Under the pieces are notes generated by a model, which did not search any database, was not told the DNA's origin, and saw only the letters and a program-made list of their open reading frames with translations. A stretch of DNA of 11,936 nt from positions 1 to 11,936 of the forward strand of contig JAZNOK010000039.1 of assembly GCA_045580775.1 (NCBI GenBank), written 5' to 3'. This DNA comes from JAZMZS01 sp045580775. GTDB taxonomy: Bacteria > Bacillota > Clostridia > Oscillospirales > CAG-272. Positions 1-7,375 of the stretch are shown in pieces (the stretch's first letter is position 1; every line of letters begins with the position of its first letter). The position numbers were made by a program, and so were the translations under genes.

Positions 1-2084
1 TTAGCAGCAGCGGCGGTAACAGCAGCAGCGGCGGTAACAACGATCAATACCCTCTGCCCGAGGATATAGTATATCCGACCGAGACTTTGCCTAAGGTATA
101 TATAACTACAAAGGATGGGTTTCAAGTAGTTAGCAAGGAGGAGTACTCTGACTGTACGTTCCGACTTGAGCTCAATGACAGATATTCGCCCTACAGCTCC
201 ACCTATACAGATGCTGACGGAGGGGCGGCACAGATACGGTGCCGAGGTAACGCAACCTACAATAACCCCGAAATGAAAAGCAAGAACAAATACTCGTATA
301 AGATAAAGCTGGATAAAAAGTCAGATATTCTGGGCATGGGTAAGAGCAAGCATTGGTATCTTATCAACAACTGGAGAGACACCAGCAACCTGCGTCACAA
401 ACTCGCATACGATCTGGCAGCTTCCCTCGGGGTCTCTTATACAGAGTCACAGTGGGTGAGCGTCTACTACAACGGCGAATACCGTGGACTGTATCTACTC
501 TGCGAGAGCATCCGTATAGATACAGGACGTGTAGACACCTTTAACTGGGAAGAGTTTGCCGAGGATGTTGCGAAGGCATACGCAAAGGACCACAGCTATT
601 CCTCAGATGAGAAAGAAACACTCATTGACACCATGGAAAATGATCTGAGCTGGGTGACACTCGGATACTATGATACTACATACAAGGGACAGAAAGTACG
701 CCTTGACTTTTCGCCCTATTATGACCCTGAGGAGCTTGATCTGACAAGCGGCTATCTTATAGAGTATTGCACAGGTATGGATACATCTGGGTCGAAGTGG
801 AAAACTGACAAAGGTGTCCCTGTCGTCATGGACAATCCCTATATGTTGGGTACGAATACCGTGATGCATACTTACGTGAAGACCCTGATACAGGATTTTG
901 AGAATGCACTGTTCTCTCCCACCTTCCATAATGAAAAAGGAAAACACTACAGTGAGTATCTCAATGTAGAGTCTCTTGTTGACTATTGGATAGTGTGGAA
1001 CTTTTTCTGCAACAATGAGTTTGGCAGCCGCTCGATCTATTACTATATAGATCACGGAAAGATCACATTCGGTCCTGTGTGGGACTTTGATCAGACGATA
1101 GGAAACGTCACCACCGTCTCCACCAAGGATGCAAAAGGAGACTATTGGATACATGACAGAAAAAATGCATGGTTCAAGGAAATATTCGGAGATCCGTGGT
1201 TTACCTCACTATGTCAGCAGAGGTGGTACTCAATGCGTGAGGTCATAGATGATCTTATCGAATCTGTAGATATATACTATGGCTACATGGGAGGAGAAGC
1301 TGAGCGTTGCTATGAGCGTAACGGAGTAAGATACTACACCATCAGACAGCCTGATGCGAATGATGGTCACAGCCTTACTCCTACGGAGGATTATGAGCTT
1401 ATACGAACATGGCTGAGAAACCGCGTGAAATGGATAGACGACAACTTCTCCGTGCCGGCTCCTAATGTCGATTCAAGCGGCTATACGAGGAGTCAAAAAG
1501 TGTTCTGGAGTGTCAGAGCAAACGGAAAAGAACTGGAAAAGGATCTTCTCACAGTCCGCGGTGTTGCGGCAGATTATATCATTTCTCCGAATGCTGTCGG
1601 TACTATTGAACTTAGTATCTCGACCACGCATACCAATGCAAGAACGGTAGATGCATATCTCAACGGATCGGTGTTCTTGGGCAATCGCCCGCTGTCCACC
1701 TCCGCAAATGCTGTTTTCAGTATAGATGTTTCATCTATGGATATGTCTGAAGGAGCCGTCAATATCATTTATCTCCCTGTGTACAGAGCTGACAAAACGG
1801 TAAGGTCCGTGTCTTCTGTGATAATCAGGGTCAGCTCAATATCCAATCCCTCTGATGGGGAGTGTGTAGTTTGGTTTTATGATGAGCCGATGGTAGTTTC
1901 TCGCGGAACTGTGATCACTTTCCCGCAGATAACACAGAACTACGACGGTTATGTCCCTTACGGATGGACTGAGGGGGATGAGATTACTTACCGTCCGGGC
2001 ACTACCATCGAGATAAAAGAGAACATGTACTTTTACGTGCGGTGGAAGCGTACAGATATGAACTCGCGAATGTATTTTAAGTAA
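1..2084 (+). CDS. CotH-kinase-family protein, probable lipoprotein (5' end outside window)
   Basis: The open frame enters from the left edge (first full codon at base 3) and ends at TAA 2082-2084. A TTG at 87 could be read as a start, but the frame is open upstream and encodes a Ser/Gly/Asn linker and then PLPEDIVYPTETLPKVYITT. This matches the mature N-terminus of the next gene (LPEEIVYEQEQVPAVYITT), so signal peptide and start lie outside the window. The CotH core spans roughly bases 96-1440. It contains an IKLDKK...LGMGKSKHW block, an YYNGEYRGLYLLCE block, a DYWIVWNFF helix and the metal-site-like motif WDFD (1080-1091). A beta-rich domain follows (about 1480-1850), then an InlB/Flg_new-like domain (about 1857-2063, motif YGWTEG...YRPG). 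CotH enzymes are atypical protein kinases of spore coats. This one is probably extracellular and its substrate is unknown. At the catalytic loop the usual Asp and Asn appear to be Glu (1017-1019) and Ser (1032-1034), so activity is uncertain. It is very similar to the downstream gene and 24 bp from it. Confidence 0.85.
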   Translation, partial: SSSGGNSSSGGNNDQYPLPEDIVYPTETLPKVYITTKDGFQVVSKEEYSDCTFRLELNDRYSPYSSTYTDADGGAAQIRCRGNATYNNPEMKSKNKYSYKIKLDKKSDILGMGKSKHWYLINNWRDTSNLRHKLAYDLAASLGVSYTESQWVSVYYNGEYRGLYLLCESIRIDTGRVDTFNWEEFAEDVAKAYAKDHSYSSDEKETLIDTMENDLSWVTLGYYDTTYKGQKVRLDFSPYYDPEELDLTSGYLIEYCTGMDTSGSKWKTDKGVPVVMDNPYMLGTNTVMHTYVKTLIQDFENALFSPTFHNEKGKHYSEYLNVESLVDYWIVWNFFCNNEFGSRSIYYYIDHGKITFGPVWDFDQTIGNVTTVSTKDAKGDYWIHDRKNAWFKEIFGDPWFTSLCQQRWYSMREVIDDLIESVDIYYGYMGGEAERCYERNGVRYYTIRQPDANDGHSLTPTEDYELIRTWLRNRVKWIDDNFSVPAPNVDSSGYTRSQKVFWSVRANGKELEKDLLTVRGVAADYIISPNAVGTIELSISTTHTNARTVDAYLNGSVFLGNRPLSTSANAVFSIDVSSMDMSEGAVNIIYLPVYRADKTVRSVSSVIIRVSSISNPSDGECVVWFYDEPMVVSRGTVITFPQITQNYDGYVPYGWTEGDEITYRPGTTIEIKENMYFYVRWKRTDMNSRMYFK
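3..38 (+). repeat. Two exact 18-bp tandem repeats encoding SSSGGN
   Basis: Bases 3-20 and 21-38 are identical and in frame, giving SSSGGN twice. They lie in the low-complexity linker that, by comparison with the neighbouring paralogue, sits between the lipidated cysteine and the CotH domain. More copies may exist to the left of the window. Such a linker probably spaces the enzyme from the membrane, and its copy number could vary by replication slippage. Confidence 0.85.
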
Positions 2085-2088
2085 AAAA

Positions 2089-2111
2089 AGAAAGGCGTGA
2101 TTATAAAAATG
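2089..2111 (+). promoter_or_regulatory. Ribosome binding site and start choice for the second CotH gene
   Basis: A purine-rich AGAAAGG (2089-2095) lies only 1 bp before a GTG at 2097 but 13 bp before an ATG at 2109. The first is too close to function and the second is a little long but workable. The ATG start also gives a normal lipoprotein signal (M-K-L-H-R then a hydrophobic core). I therefore start the gene at 2109, four codons after the longest possible frame. Confidence 0.6.
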
Positions 2112-4322
2112 AAATTACACCGACTTTTGTCTTTGGCAATGTTATTTATAGTTATCATTGCGATGTTGATTTCATGTGCGTCTTCTTCTCCCGATACGGA
2201 TACACACTCCGATACGGATGCTTCTTCGGATACAGTTGAAGAAGCTCCCGAGACCGAAAGGGAGATCTTGCCTGAGGAGATAGTGTACGAGCAGGAGCAA
2301 GTACCTGCCGTATATATCACCACAGAGAACAATTTTCAGGTGACGAGCAAGACTCAGTACACGGAATGCAGGGTGAGAATAGAGCTAAACGACAGATATT
2401 CTCAGTACCAAAGCACCTATACCGACGAGGACGGAGGAGAAGCACTAATCCGTTGCCGCGGAAACATGAGCTACAGGCTCGAGGACATGAAGGCGAAGAA
2501 CAAGTATTCATATAAGATCAAGCTGGATAAAAAGGCAAATGTCCTCGGCATGGGAAAAAGCAAGCACTGGATACTTGTCAACAGCTGGAGAGATCCGGGA
2601 TATCAGAGAAACAAGCCCTCCTATGACTATTCTGCGATGCTGGGACTTGATCATGTTGACAGCCAATGGGTATCTGTTTACTACAACGGTCAATACCGCG
2701 GTATGTATTTACTCTGTGAGACGATCAGGGTGGATGAGGACAGAGTGGAGATGTTCAACTGGGAGGAGTTTGCTGAGGACATAGCCGAACAATACGCAAA
2801 GAACAACGGATATGACCAGGCCAAGAGCGATGCACTGAGCAAGCAAATGGAGGAAAACCTCGAGTGGATAACCTCGCAGAAGTTCAACTTCACCTATAGC
2901 TCGCAGATCACCCCGATATATCTTGAGGGGTACTTTGATCCGAATGATCTGGACTTTACCTCGGGTTACCTTATAGAATCATGTCAGGGAGCAATAGGAT
3001 CGGAGACCGTCAACTGGTATACAGAGCACAAGGTGCCGATATCTGTAGACAGTCCATCCCGGCTCACAAATCCGCAAATGCTGAGCTATGTCAGGACTCT
3101 CATACAGGATTTTGAGGATGCATTGTTCTCACCTACTTTCTACAACGCCAAGGGAAAGCACTACAGCGAGTATGTTGATGTGGACTCTATGGTGGATTAC
3201 TGGATGGTGTGGAATTATTTCTGCAATTATGAGTTCAGTCTTCGATCGCTGTTTTTCTACATCAAAGACGGCAAGATAGTGTGGGGGCCGTGTTGGGATT
3301 TTGACGGGACGATGGGCAGTATCATGACTTTGTCCGAAAAATTAGCACAGCCGAACTATTGGATGATAGACAGAAACAACGCATGGTGGCGGCAGATATT
3401 CGGAGATCCGTGGTTTACGTCACGCTGCCAGGAGCGATGGTATGAGATGAGAGAGCTGACCGACGTGTTTATGCAGACCTTTGACATCTATTATGACTAT
3501 ATAGACGAGGAGGCGGCGAGAGGATACGCGTATGACGGTGAGAGATATATCAAGGTAAATCAACCGCTCGCAAATAACGGTCACAGCTTTAACCCTGAGC
3601 AGGATCATAACCATATCAAAAAATGGTTAAAGCAAAGGACGGCATGGCTTGACGAGAACTTTGCAAAAATAGATCCGAATATAGATAACAGCGGTTATGT
3701 ACGAAGTACAAAGGTGTTTTTTGATCTTTCGTATAATAATGAAAAGCTGCCCGGCGACAAGCTTACCGTATACGGTGTAAATGCGGACTATCTGCTGAGT
3801 ACGGATGCACAGGGAACTCTGACCCTTTCGTTATCGACTACGCATTCAGCTGTCACGGAAGTGGACGCATACTTAAACGGCAATATCAAGCTCGGTACGA
3901 AGAATATGTCCTCATCTGTCAAGGCTTTATATACTATTGATACATCCATGCTTGACATGGAGGATGGAGCACTGAATGTTATCTACTTGATGGCATACAG
4001 AGCGAACAAAACGATACGTTCAATATCCTCTGTGTATATCAGAGTTTCGGACACTCCAAATCCTAATGCTGATGAGTGTGTAGTAGAGTTTGGAGAGGAT
4101 GCAATTATAGTGAAAAAGGGCGAGAGCATTACCGTACCCGACATTCCGTATACGAGGGACGGATATGTGTTCTGCGGATGGACTGAGTCTTATGACTCGG
4201 ATGTTCTCTACAGACCCGGCGATAGCATTACGGCGGCTGGGAACAAGTCATATTACATGAGATTCAAGCCGACAGATATGTGCTCGGAGTTTGTTCTTGA
4301 TGAGTATACCGTAAAACAATAA
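2109..4322 (+). CDS. CotH-kinase-family lipoprotein, tandem paralogue
   Basis: This 737-residue protein starts with a lipoprotein signal: a short charged N-terminus, hydrophobic residues 6-21, and lipobox LISC with Cys23. It should be lipid-anchored outside the membrane. An acidic Ser/Thr/Asp linker follows (about 24-60), then the CotH core (about 65-520) with KYSYKIKLDKK, LGMGKSKHWILVNSWRD, YYNGQYRGMYLLCE and WDFD (3294-3305). A beta-rich domain (about 525-645) and a C-terminal InlB/Flg_new-like domain (about 650-725, CGWTES...YRPGDSI) complete it. It aligns with the preceding gene over its whole length, and they share a 23-base identical DNA run (1182-1204 and 3396-3418), so a tandem duplication is clear. 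The two are probably co-transcribed and end at the terminator just downstream. The catalytic loop again has Glu (3231-3233) and Ser (3246-3248) where the family usually has Asp and Asn. Family membership is solid; kinase activity and substrate are unknown. Confidence 0.88.
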   Translation: MKLHRLLSLAMLFIVIIAMLISCASSSPDTDTHSDTDASSDTVEEAPETEREILPEEIVYEQEQVPAVYITTENNFQVTSKTQYTECRVRIELNDRYSQYQSTYTDEDGGEALIRCRGNMSYRLEDMKAKNKYSYKIKLDKKANVLGMGKSKHWILVNSWRDPGYQRNKPSYDYSAMLGLDHVDSQWVSVYYNGQYRGMYLLCETIRVDEDRVEMFNWEEFAEDIAEQYAKNNGYDQAKSDALSKQMEENLEWITSQKFNFTYSSQITPIYLEGYFDPNDLDFTSGYLIESCQGAIGSETVNWYTEHKVPISVDSPSRLTNPQMLSYVRTLIQDFEDALFSPTFYNAKGKHYSEYVDVDSMVDYWMVWNYFCNYEFSLRSLFFYIKDGKIVWGPCWDFDGTMGSIMTLSEKLAQPNYWMIDRNNAWWRQIFGDPWFTSRCQERWYEMRELTDVFMQTFDIYYDYIDEEAARGYAYDGERYIKVNQPLANNGHSFNPEQDHNHIKKWLKQRTAWLDENFAKIDPNIDNSGYVRSTKVFFDLSYNNEKLPGDKLTVYGVNADYLLSTDAQGTLTLSLSTTHSAVTEVDAYLNGNIKLGTKNMSSSVKALYTIDTSMLDMEDGALNVIYLMAYRANKTIRSISSVYIRVSDTPNPNADECVVEFGEDAIIVKKGESITVPDIPYTRDGYVFCGWTESYDSDVLYRPGDSITAAGNKSYYMRFKPTDMCSEFVLDEYTVKQ

Positions 4323-4329
4323 AAAAATA

Positions 4330-4377
4330 GGAGCTGTAAAAAACTCTGGCGAGTTTTTTACAGCTCCTTTTGCTTTT
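4330..4377. terminator. Bidirectional intrinsic terminator between convergent genes
   Basis: A perfect 17-bp stem (4330-4346 with 4351-4367) closes a TGGC loop. It is followed by TTTTGCTTTT on the plus strand and preceded by seven A residues (4321-4327), which make a U-run on the minus strand. It begins 7 bp after the CotH stop and lies 100 bp beyond the minus-strand stop at 4474, so it can end transcription from both sides. Confidence 0.9.
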
Positions 4378-4473
4378 AAGATAATTTCGTGGTCAATTTC
4401 ACACCGCTTAGCTTTATCGATCAACGAAAAAGATTGCACAGTCGGGAAAAAGGCGGCGGACTATTGTCCTCTT

Positions 4474-6366
4474 TTACTTTACGGCACCTTCGATCTTGTT
4501 AAGACCTTCGCGGAAAACATCCCAGCTGTCAGCGTAGCGGAGTATTTCCATTCTGAAGGCACAGGGCCACATTACGAGCCACTGTGATGGGTTGAAGGGA
4601 GCGAGTCCCGGTCTGCCCCATCTTGTGTGGAAGATAGCCTCATCCTGAGAACCTGCAGGTCTGACTCTGCCCATGATGCAGAGAGTACCGTCTGAGATCA
4701 GCTGTGATGCACCGTAGAAGAATGCAAGAGCACGTTCCTTCCATTGTACATAGCCTGTGATCTCATACAAACGCAAAAATGACAGAACGTCGTGCAGAGC
4801 ATACTGGTCGATTGCATTGTGAGCGGTAGAAACTGCAGTAGCTCCCATGGTATCGTAGCCTATTTGTGCAAGCGAAGTCTCTTCGGGGTATTTTACTGTG
4901 TAGTGCATCATCCAGGTGGACAGATACCATGCTATATCCTCGGCACATCCGATATACTTTTTGTCCGATGTAACATCATACAGAGCAATTGCGGCTGAGA
5001 GCAGAGGAGAGGAGGACTCTTTATCTATGCAGTAGGTATCGAGTGCACCCGCTGTGGTAAAGCCATAGTCAGCGAGCTCTTTGTAATAACAGTCAAAAGC
5101 ACGTACAGCCGACTCGAGGTAAGCCTTATCCTGAGTACGCTTGTATGCTTCCAGCATAGCAGGAATAAGGAAGCATCCGATCGTACCGTCCTGTTGCTTT
5201 ACGCTTCCGTCAGCATTCCAGCTCTTTGCATATTCTCCTGTTTCTTTCTGAGCACTGAGAGCAAATCTGCAAACGTCAAAAGCATATTCGAGGTATTCGG
5301 GCTTGTCGCGGCCGATCTTCTTCATCAGATCGTAAGCTTCAAACATCTGAGCAGCACCCTGACCGAGGTTGCACGCGTCAAAAGGAATGTCACGTGTCTG
5401 GTCCACCGGTGCACCGTCAAACTTTATGTAACGCAATCCCTTTTCGGTACCTTCGTATTTTGAGAACTTGCACCAAGCGTCAAGGCATCTCTCGGCCTTG
5501 TCGAGGGAGTCGGTGTCACCTGTACGCAGGTAGTTTTCAAGCAGAGCGTTGGAGGCGGATGCGGACTGACCGACCCAGCCGATCTCATACTTTATAGCAT
5601 CTCTCTTGGCAAAAAAGCTTTGATCCTTGTACCACTGAAGGCCGCGGTTAAAAGCAACAAAGCCGTCCTTTTCGACTGTCCACAGGGATTTCATGAAGGC
5701 GATCGAGAGCTTCCACATCTGCTCGGGTGAATACTCACAGTTCATCTCATGACCGTAGTAACGCCATGCAAAATCCAAAAGATCTCTGCATTGATGACGT
5801 TGACGGATGACAGGAAATACCATAATGATTGCCTTAAACTCGGAGCGTGGTTCCATGTCTCCCATGTAGTTGTGCGTGTGCCATACATGACGGTAGAGCA
5901 CCTTCGGACCTTCCTGCTCAGGCCAGATAATTGCATGACGCTCGCACTCACAGCCTGCCGGCTTGTAGAGTGAGCATGAGGTCTGGTCGTCTGCCTCAGC
6001 CATAAGTGCCGCTGCGTACTGCTTTCCCTCGGTATAGGTACATGAGGGGATGGTAGTTCTGTGATAAGCGTACTTCCACGGCATACCGTCGATGTTGTCA
6101 CCTGTGTACTCAACGCTGTCGCCCCAACCGTTTCCGTTGTAGTTGAGAGCGGGTATCATTGTGTACTCAGCCGGGAAGCAGGTATCAAACTCCATCTGCA
6201 TTTCGCGTACAGGACGGTCGGTTACTCTTGTCCAGTGCCATACACCGCACTCGATCTGAGTGAAAGAGTCATGTGCACCTTCCGTTTTTTTGACGCTGAC
6301 GATGGGAGTACCCTCGCACTCAATGATAAATTCATTTGCTTTTTCACAAATGGTGTACTGTTTCAT
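4474..6366 (-). CDS. Putative (alpha/alpha)-barrel glycosidase-like protein, cytoplasmic
   Basis: This 630-residue protein starts at ATG 6366 with a good GGAGAG site 5 bp upstream, and has no signal peptide or membrane segment, so it is probably cytoplasmic. Residues 1-190 look beta-rich, with many aromatic and Trp/His motifs (GVWHWTR, NYNGNGWG, YRHVWHTHNYMGDMEPRSEF). Residues 210-620 show repeated helix pairs typical of six-hairpin glycosidases: EQMWKLSIAFMKSLW, LDKAERCLDAWCKF, LEYAFDVCRFAL, YLESAVRAFDCYYKEL, YIGCAEDIAWYLSTWM and WKERALAFFYGASQ. Conserved-looking acidic and aromatic motifs between hairpins (EIGWVGQ, DTYCIDKESSSPLL, STAHNAIDQYALHD) could line an active site. I could not place it in a named GH family; GH88/105, GH127 and related barrel families are possible relatives. 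It is a single-gene unit, convergent with the CotH pair and divergent from the peptidoglycan operon, so context does not name a substrate. It contains many cysteines, which fits an intracellular protein. Confidence 0.6.
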   Translation of the reverse strand: MKQYTICEKANEFIIECEGTPIVSVKKTEGAHDSFTQIECGVWHWTRVTDRPVREMQMEFDTCFPAEYTMIPALNYNGNGWGDSVEYTGDNIDGMPWKYAYHRTTIPSCTYTEGKQYAAALMAEADDQTSCSLYKPAGCECERHAIIWPEQEGPKVLYRHVWHTHNYMGDMEPRSEFKAIIMVFPVIRQRHQCRDLLDFAWRYYGHEMNCEYSPEQMWKLSIAFMKSLWTVEKDGFVAFNRGLQWYKDQSFFAKRDAIKYEIGWVGQSASASNALLENYLRTGDTDSLDKAERCLDAWCKFSKYEGTEKGLRYIKFDGAPVDQTRDIPFDACNLGQGAAQMFEAYDLMKKIGRDKPEYLEYAFDVCRFALSAQKETGEYAKSWNADGSVKQQDGTIGCFLIPAMLEAYKRTQDKAYLESAVRAFDCYYKELADYGFTTAGALDTYCIDKESSSPLLSAAIALYDVTSDKKYIGCAEDIAWYLSTWMMHYTVKYPEETSLAQIGYDTMGATAVSTAHNAIDQYALHDVLSFLRLYEITGYVQWKERALAFFYGASQLISDGTLCIMGRVRPAGSQDEAIFHTRWGRPGLAPFNPSQWLVMWPCAFRMEILRYADSWDVFREGLNKIEGAVK

Positions 6367-6478
6367 ATCGTCTCTCCGTTTCTTTTTGAATAGGATCTTA
6401 CCCCCGGTCTTTTACATTTTTGCTCTTTTGACTTTGAGTAGGCAGGATCAGGGGTCGTTCGATTATTGCTACAACATG

Positions 6479-6507
6479 ATTTTATAATACATCAGCTTCT
6501 TTTTCAA
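6479..6507 (-). promoter_or_regulatory. Predicted sigma-A-type promoter for the glycosidase-like gene
   Basis: On the minus strand TTGAAA (6507-6502) is followed after exactly 17 bp by TAAAAT (6484-6479). Transcription would start near 6472, giving a leader of about 105 bases before the ATG at 6366. An overlapping TATAAA at a 15-bp spacing is a weaker alternative -10. Nothing marks a clear operator. Confidence 0.55.
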
Positions 6508-6629
6508 GTATAAAGGGGCAACTTTAGTACAATTTTTTGAACAAAAATGATTTATATTCTGATTATTTCGCCAAAATGTATGATTTTTTGTAAATCCACG
6601 GAAATAATCTGTAACATAATGCAAAACCA

Positions 6630-6660
6630 GGAATAAACTGTAATGTAGCCTCAGATGCTA
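6630..6660 (+). promoter_or_regulatory. Candidate forespore sigma-G/F-like promoter
   Basis: GGAATA (6630-6635) and GATGCTA (6654-6660) are 18 bp apart. The Bacillus sigma-G pattern, as I recall it, is a -35 like GnATA and a -10 like CATnnTA at 17-18 bp. Here only the first -10 base differs. Transcription would begin near 6667, just before the ribosome binding site. A sporulation promoter would suit the SpoIID-like product, but short motifs like these also arise by chance, and no good sigma-A promoter is evident as an alternative. Confidence 0.3.
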
Positions 6661-6682
6661 TAACGATCAAACGGAGGTCTTT

Positions 6683-7372
6683 ATGTACATATCAAAAAGA
6701 AAACGAAGCCGTATTTCCGAAACTCAAAAGCAGCCTTTGGCTGTAGAGGTATGCGAGGCTGACGGTAGTTTTTCGTCAGACCAAAGAGAAATGCAACAAA
6801 CGCCGGATACACCGCTTTCACAAATGCAACAGCCGACAGAGCCGCCGCTTTCACAAATGCAACGATCGCCTGACCCATCTCTTTCTGCGACCGAGCAGTT
6901 GACACCGAACAGCATGCAAAAACTGCCGACAGACGATCCTGCAGCAAACGAGACAGTACCGCAGGACCCACAGCAGCTTCAAATGAGTCCTGTAGAAGGG
7001 GAGGAAGTGAGCTACGAGCAGTTTCTTTCTGACAATACCGAGAGCGGAGTTTTGAGAGTGCAGGCAACAGCAGGCACGCAGAGCATTCCGCTGTCCAATG
7101 TGAATGTAACGGTGTATAAGGATTTCTCGGACGGAAGGCATGTTTTTTACACTGTAACCACAAACTCCGACGGAGTAGCAGACTCCATGGTCCTCCCTGC
7201 TCCGCCCAGAGATAATTCAGTCATAGGAAACGGAGAGAGTGCGTATGCAGATTATTCGGTGAGTGCAGACCGAGAGGGGATGCGTGGGGTAACGGTAGAA
7301 AATGTTCCTGTGTTTTCGGGAGTGAAGTCTATTCAGCCGCTGATATTGACAAATCTGCCTACGGAGGTGTAG
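6683..7372 (+). CDS. Pro/Gln-rich protein with carboxypeptidase-regulatory-like (Cna-B-like) domain
   Basis: This 229-residue protein has a strong ribosome binding site (GGAGGT, 6673-6678) 4 bp before its ATG. The N-terminus is basic (KRKRSR) and has no hydrophobic signal. Residues 36-79 consist of 11-residue repeats such as QMQQPTEPPLS inside a Pro/Gln/Ser-rich, probably disordered region up to about 105. Residues 122-227 form one beta-rich domain: GVLRVQATAG..IPLSNVNVTVYKD, then YTVTTNSDGVADSMVLPAPP, then YADYSVSADREGMRGVTVENVPVFSGVKSIQPLIL. This is the plan of carboxypeptidase-regulatory-like/Cna-B domains. The stop is 3 bp from the next start, and the next gene's ribosome binding site lies inside this gene's end, so the two are translationally close. 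I recall similar small proteins next to SpoIID/peptidoglycan-binding genes in other Clostridia, which suggests a structural partner in the spore or wall. The function is not known. Confidence 0.75.
   Translation: MYISKRKRSRISETQKQPLAVEVCEADGSFSSDQREMQQTPDTPLSQMQQPTEPPLSQMQRSPDPSLSATEQLTPNSMQKLPTDDPAANETVPQDPQQLQMSPVEGEEVSYEQFLSDNTESGVLRVQATAGTQSIPLSNVNVTVYKDFSDGRHVFYTVTTNSDGVADSMVLPAPPRDNSVIGNGESAYADYSVSADREGMRGVTVENVPVFSGVKSIQPLILTNLPTEV
6788..6886 (+). repeat. Three 33-bp in-frame repeats (11-residue PLS-QMQ unit)
   Basis: The protein reads EMQQTPDTPLS, QMQQPTEPPLS, QMQRSPDPSLS, followed by a decayed fourth unit (ATEQLTPNSMQ, to 6919). A 19-base segment is identical between 6812-6830 and 6845-6863, exactly 33 bp apart. 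Recent expansion of a disordered linker is the simplest reading, and copy number may differ between strains. Confidence 0.8.
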
Positions 7373-7375
7373 AAT

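Larger units (their letters stand above)
6367..6682. other. AT-rich divergent intergenic region
   Basis: These 316 bases separate two divergent genes. They hold the predicted minus-strand promoter (6479-6507), an AT-rich core (about 6480-6600), the candidate plus-strand promoter (6630-6660), and the strong ribosome binding site GGAGGT (6673-6678) of the next gene. The minus transcript would have a leader of about 105 bases, in which I recognise no riboswitch or RNA gene. I see no open frame with a ribosome binding site here. Confidence 0.6.

Noticed and set aside
87..89. TTG codon as the start of the first CotH gene
   Set aside because: The frame is open to base 3 and the upstream codons match the linker and pre-domain region of the downstream paralogue; no ribosome binding site precedes 87.
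603..1154. 183-residue open frame on the minus strand
   Set aside because: It lies wholly inside the first CotH gene, has no recognisable domain, and is explained as an antisense shadow.
4378..4473. Small gene or RNA between the terminator and the minus-strand stop
   Set aside because: No open frame with a ribosome binding site and no convincing structure is visible in these 96 bases.
6483..6488. Plus-strand TATAAT as a -10 box for the 6683 gene
   Set aside because: No TTGACA-like box lies 16-18 bp upstream and it is about 200 bp from the start codon; it overlaps the better minus-strand promoter.
6681..7163. 160-residue minus-strand open frame opposite the Pro/Gln-rich protein gene
   Set aside because: Its repeats mirror the plus-strand 33-bp repeats; the plus strand has a strong ribosome binding site, a recognisable domain and an operon partner.
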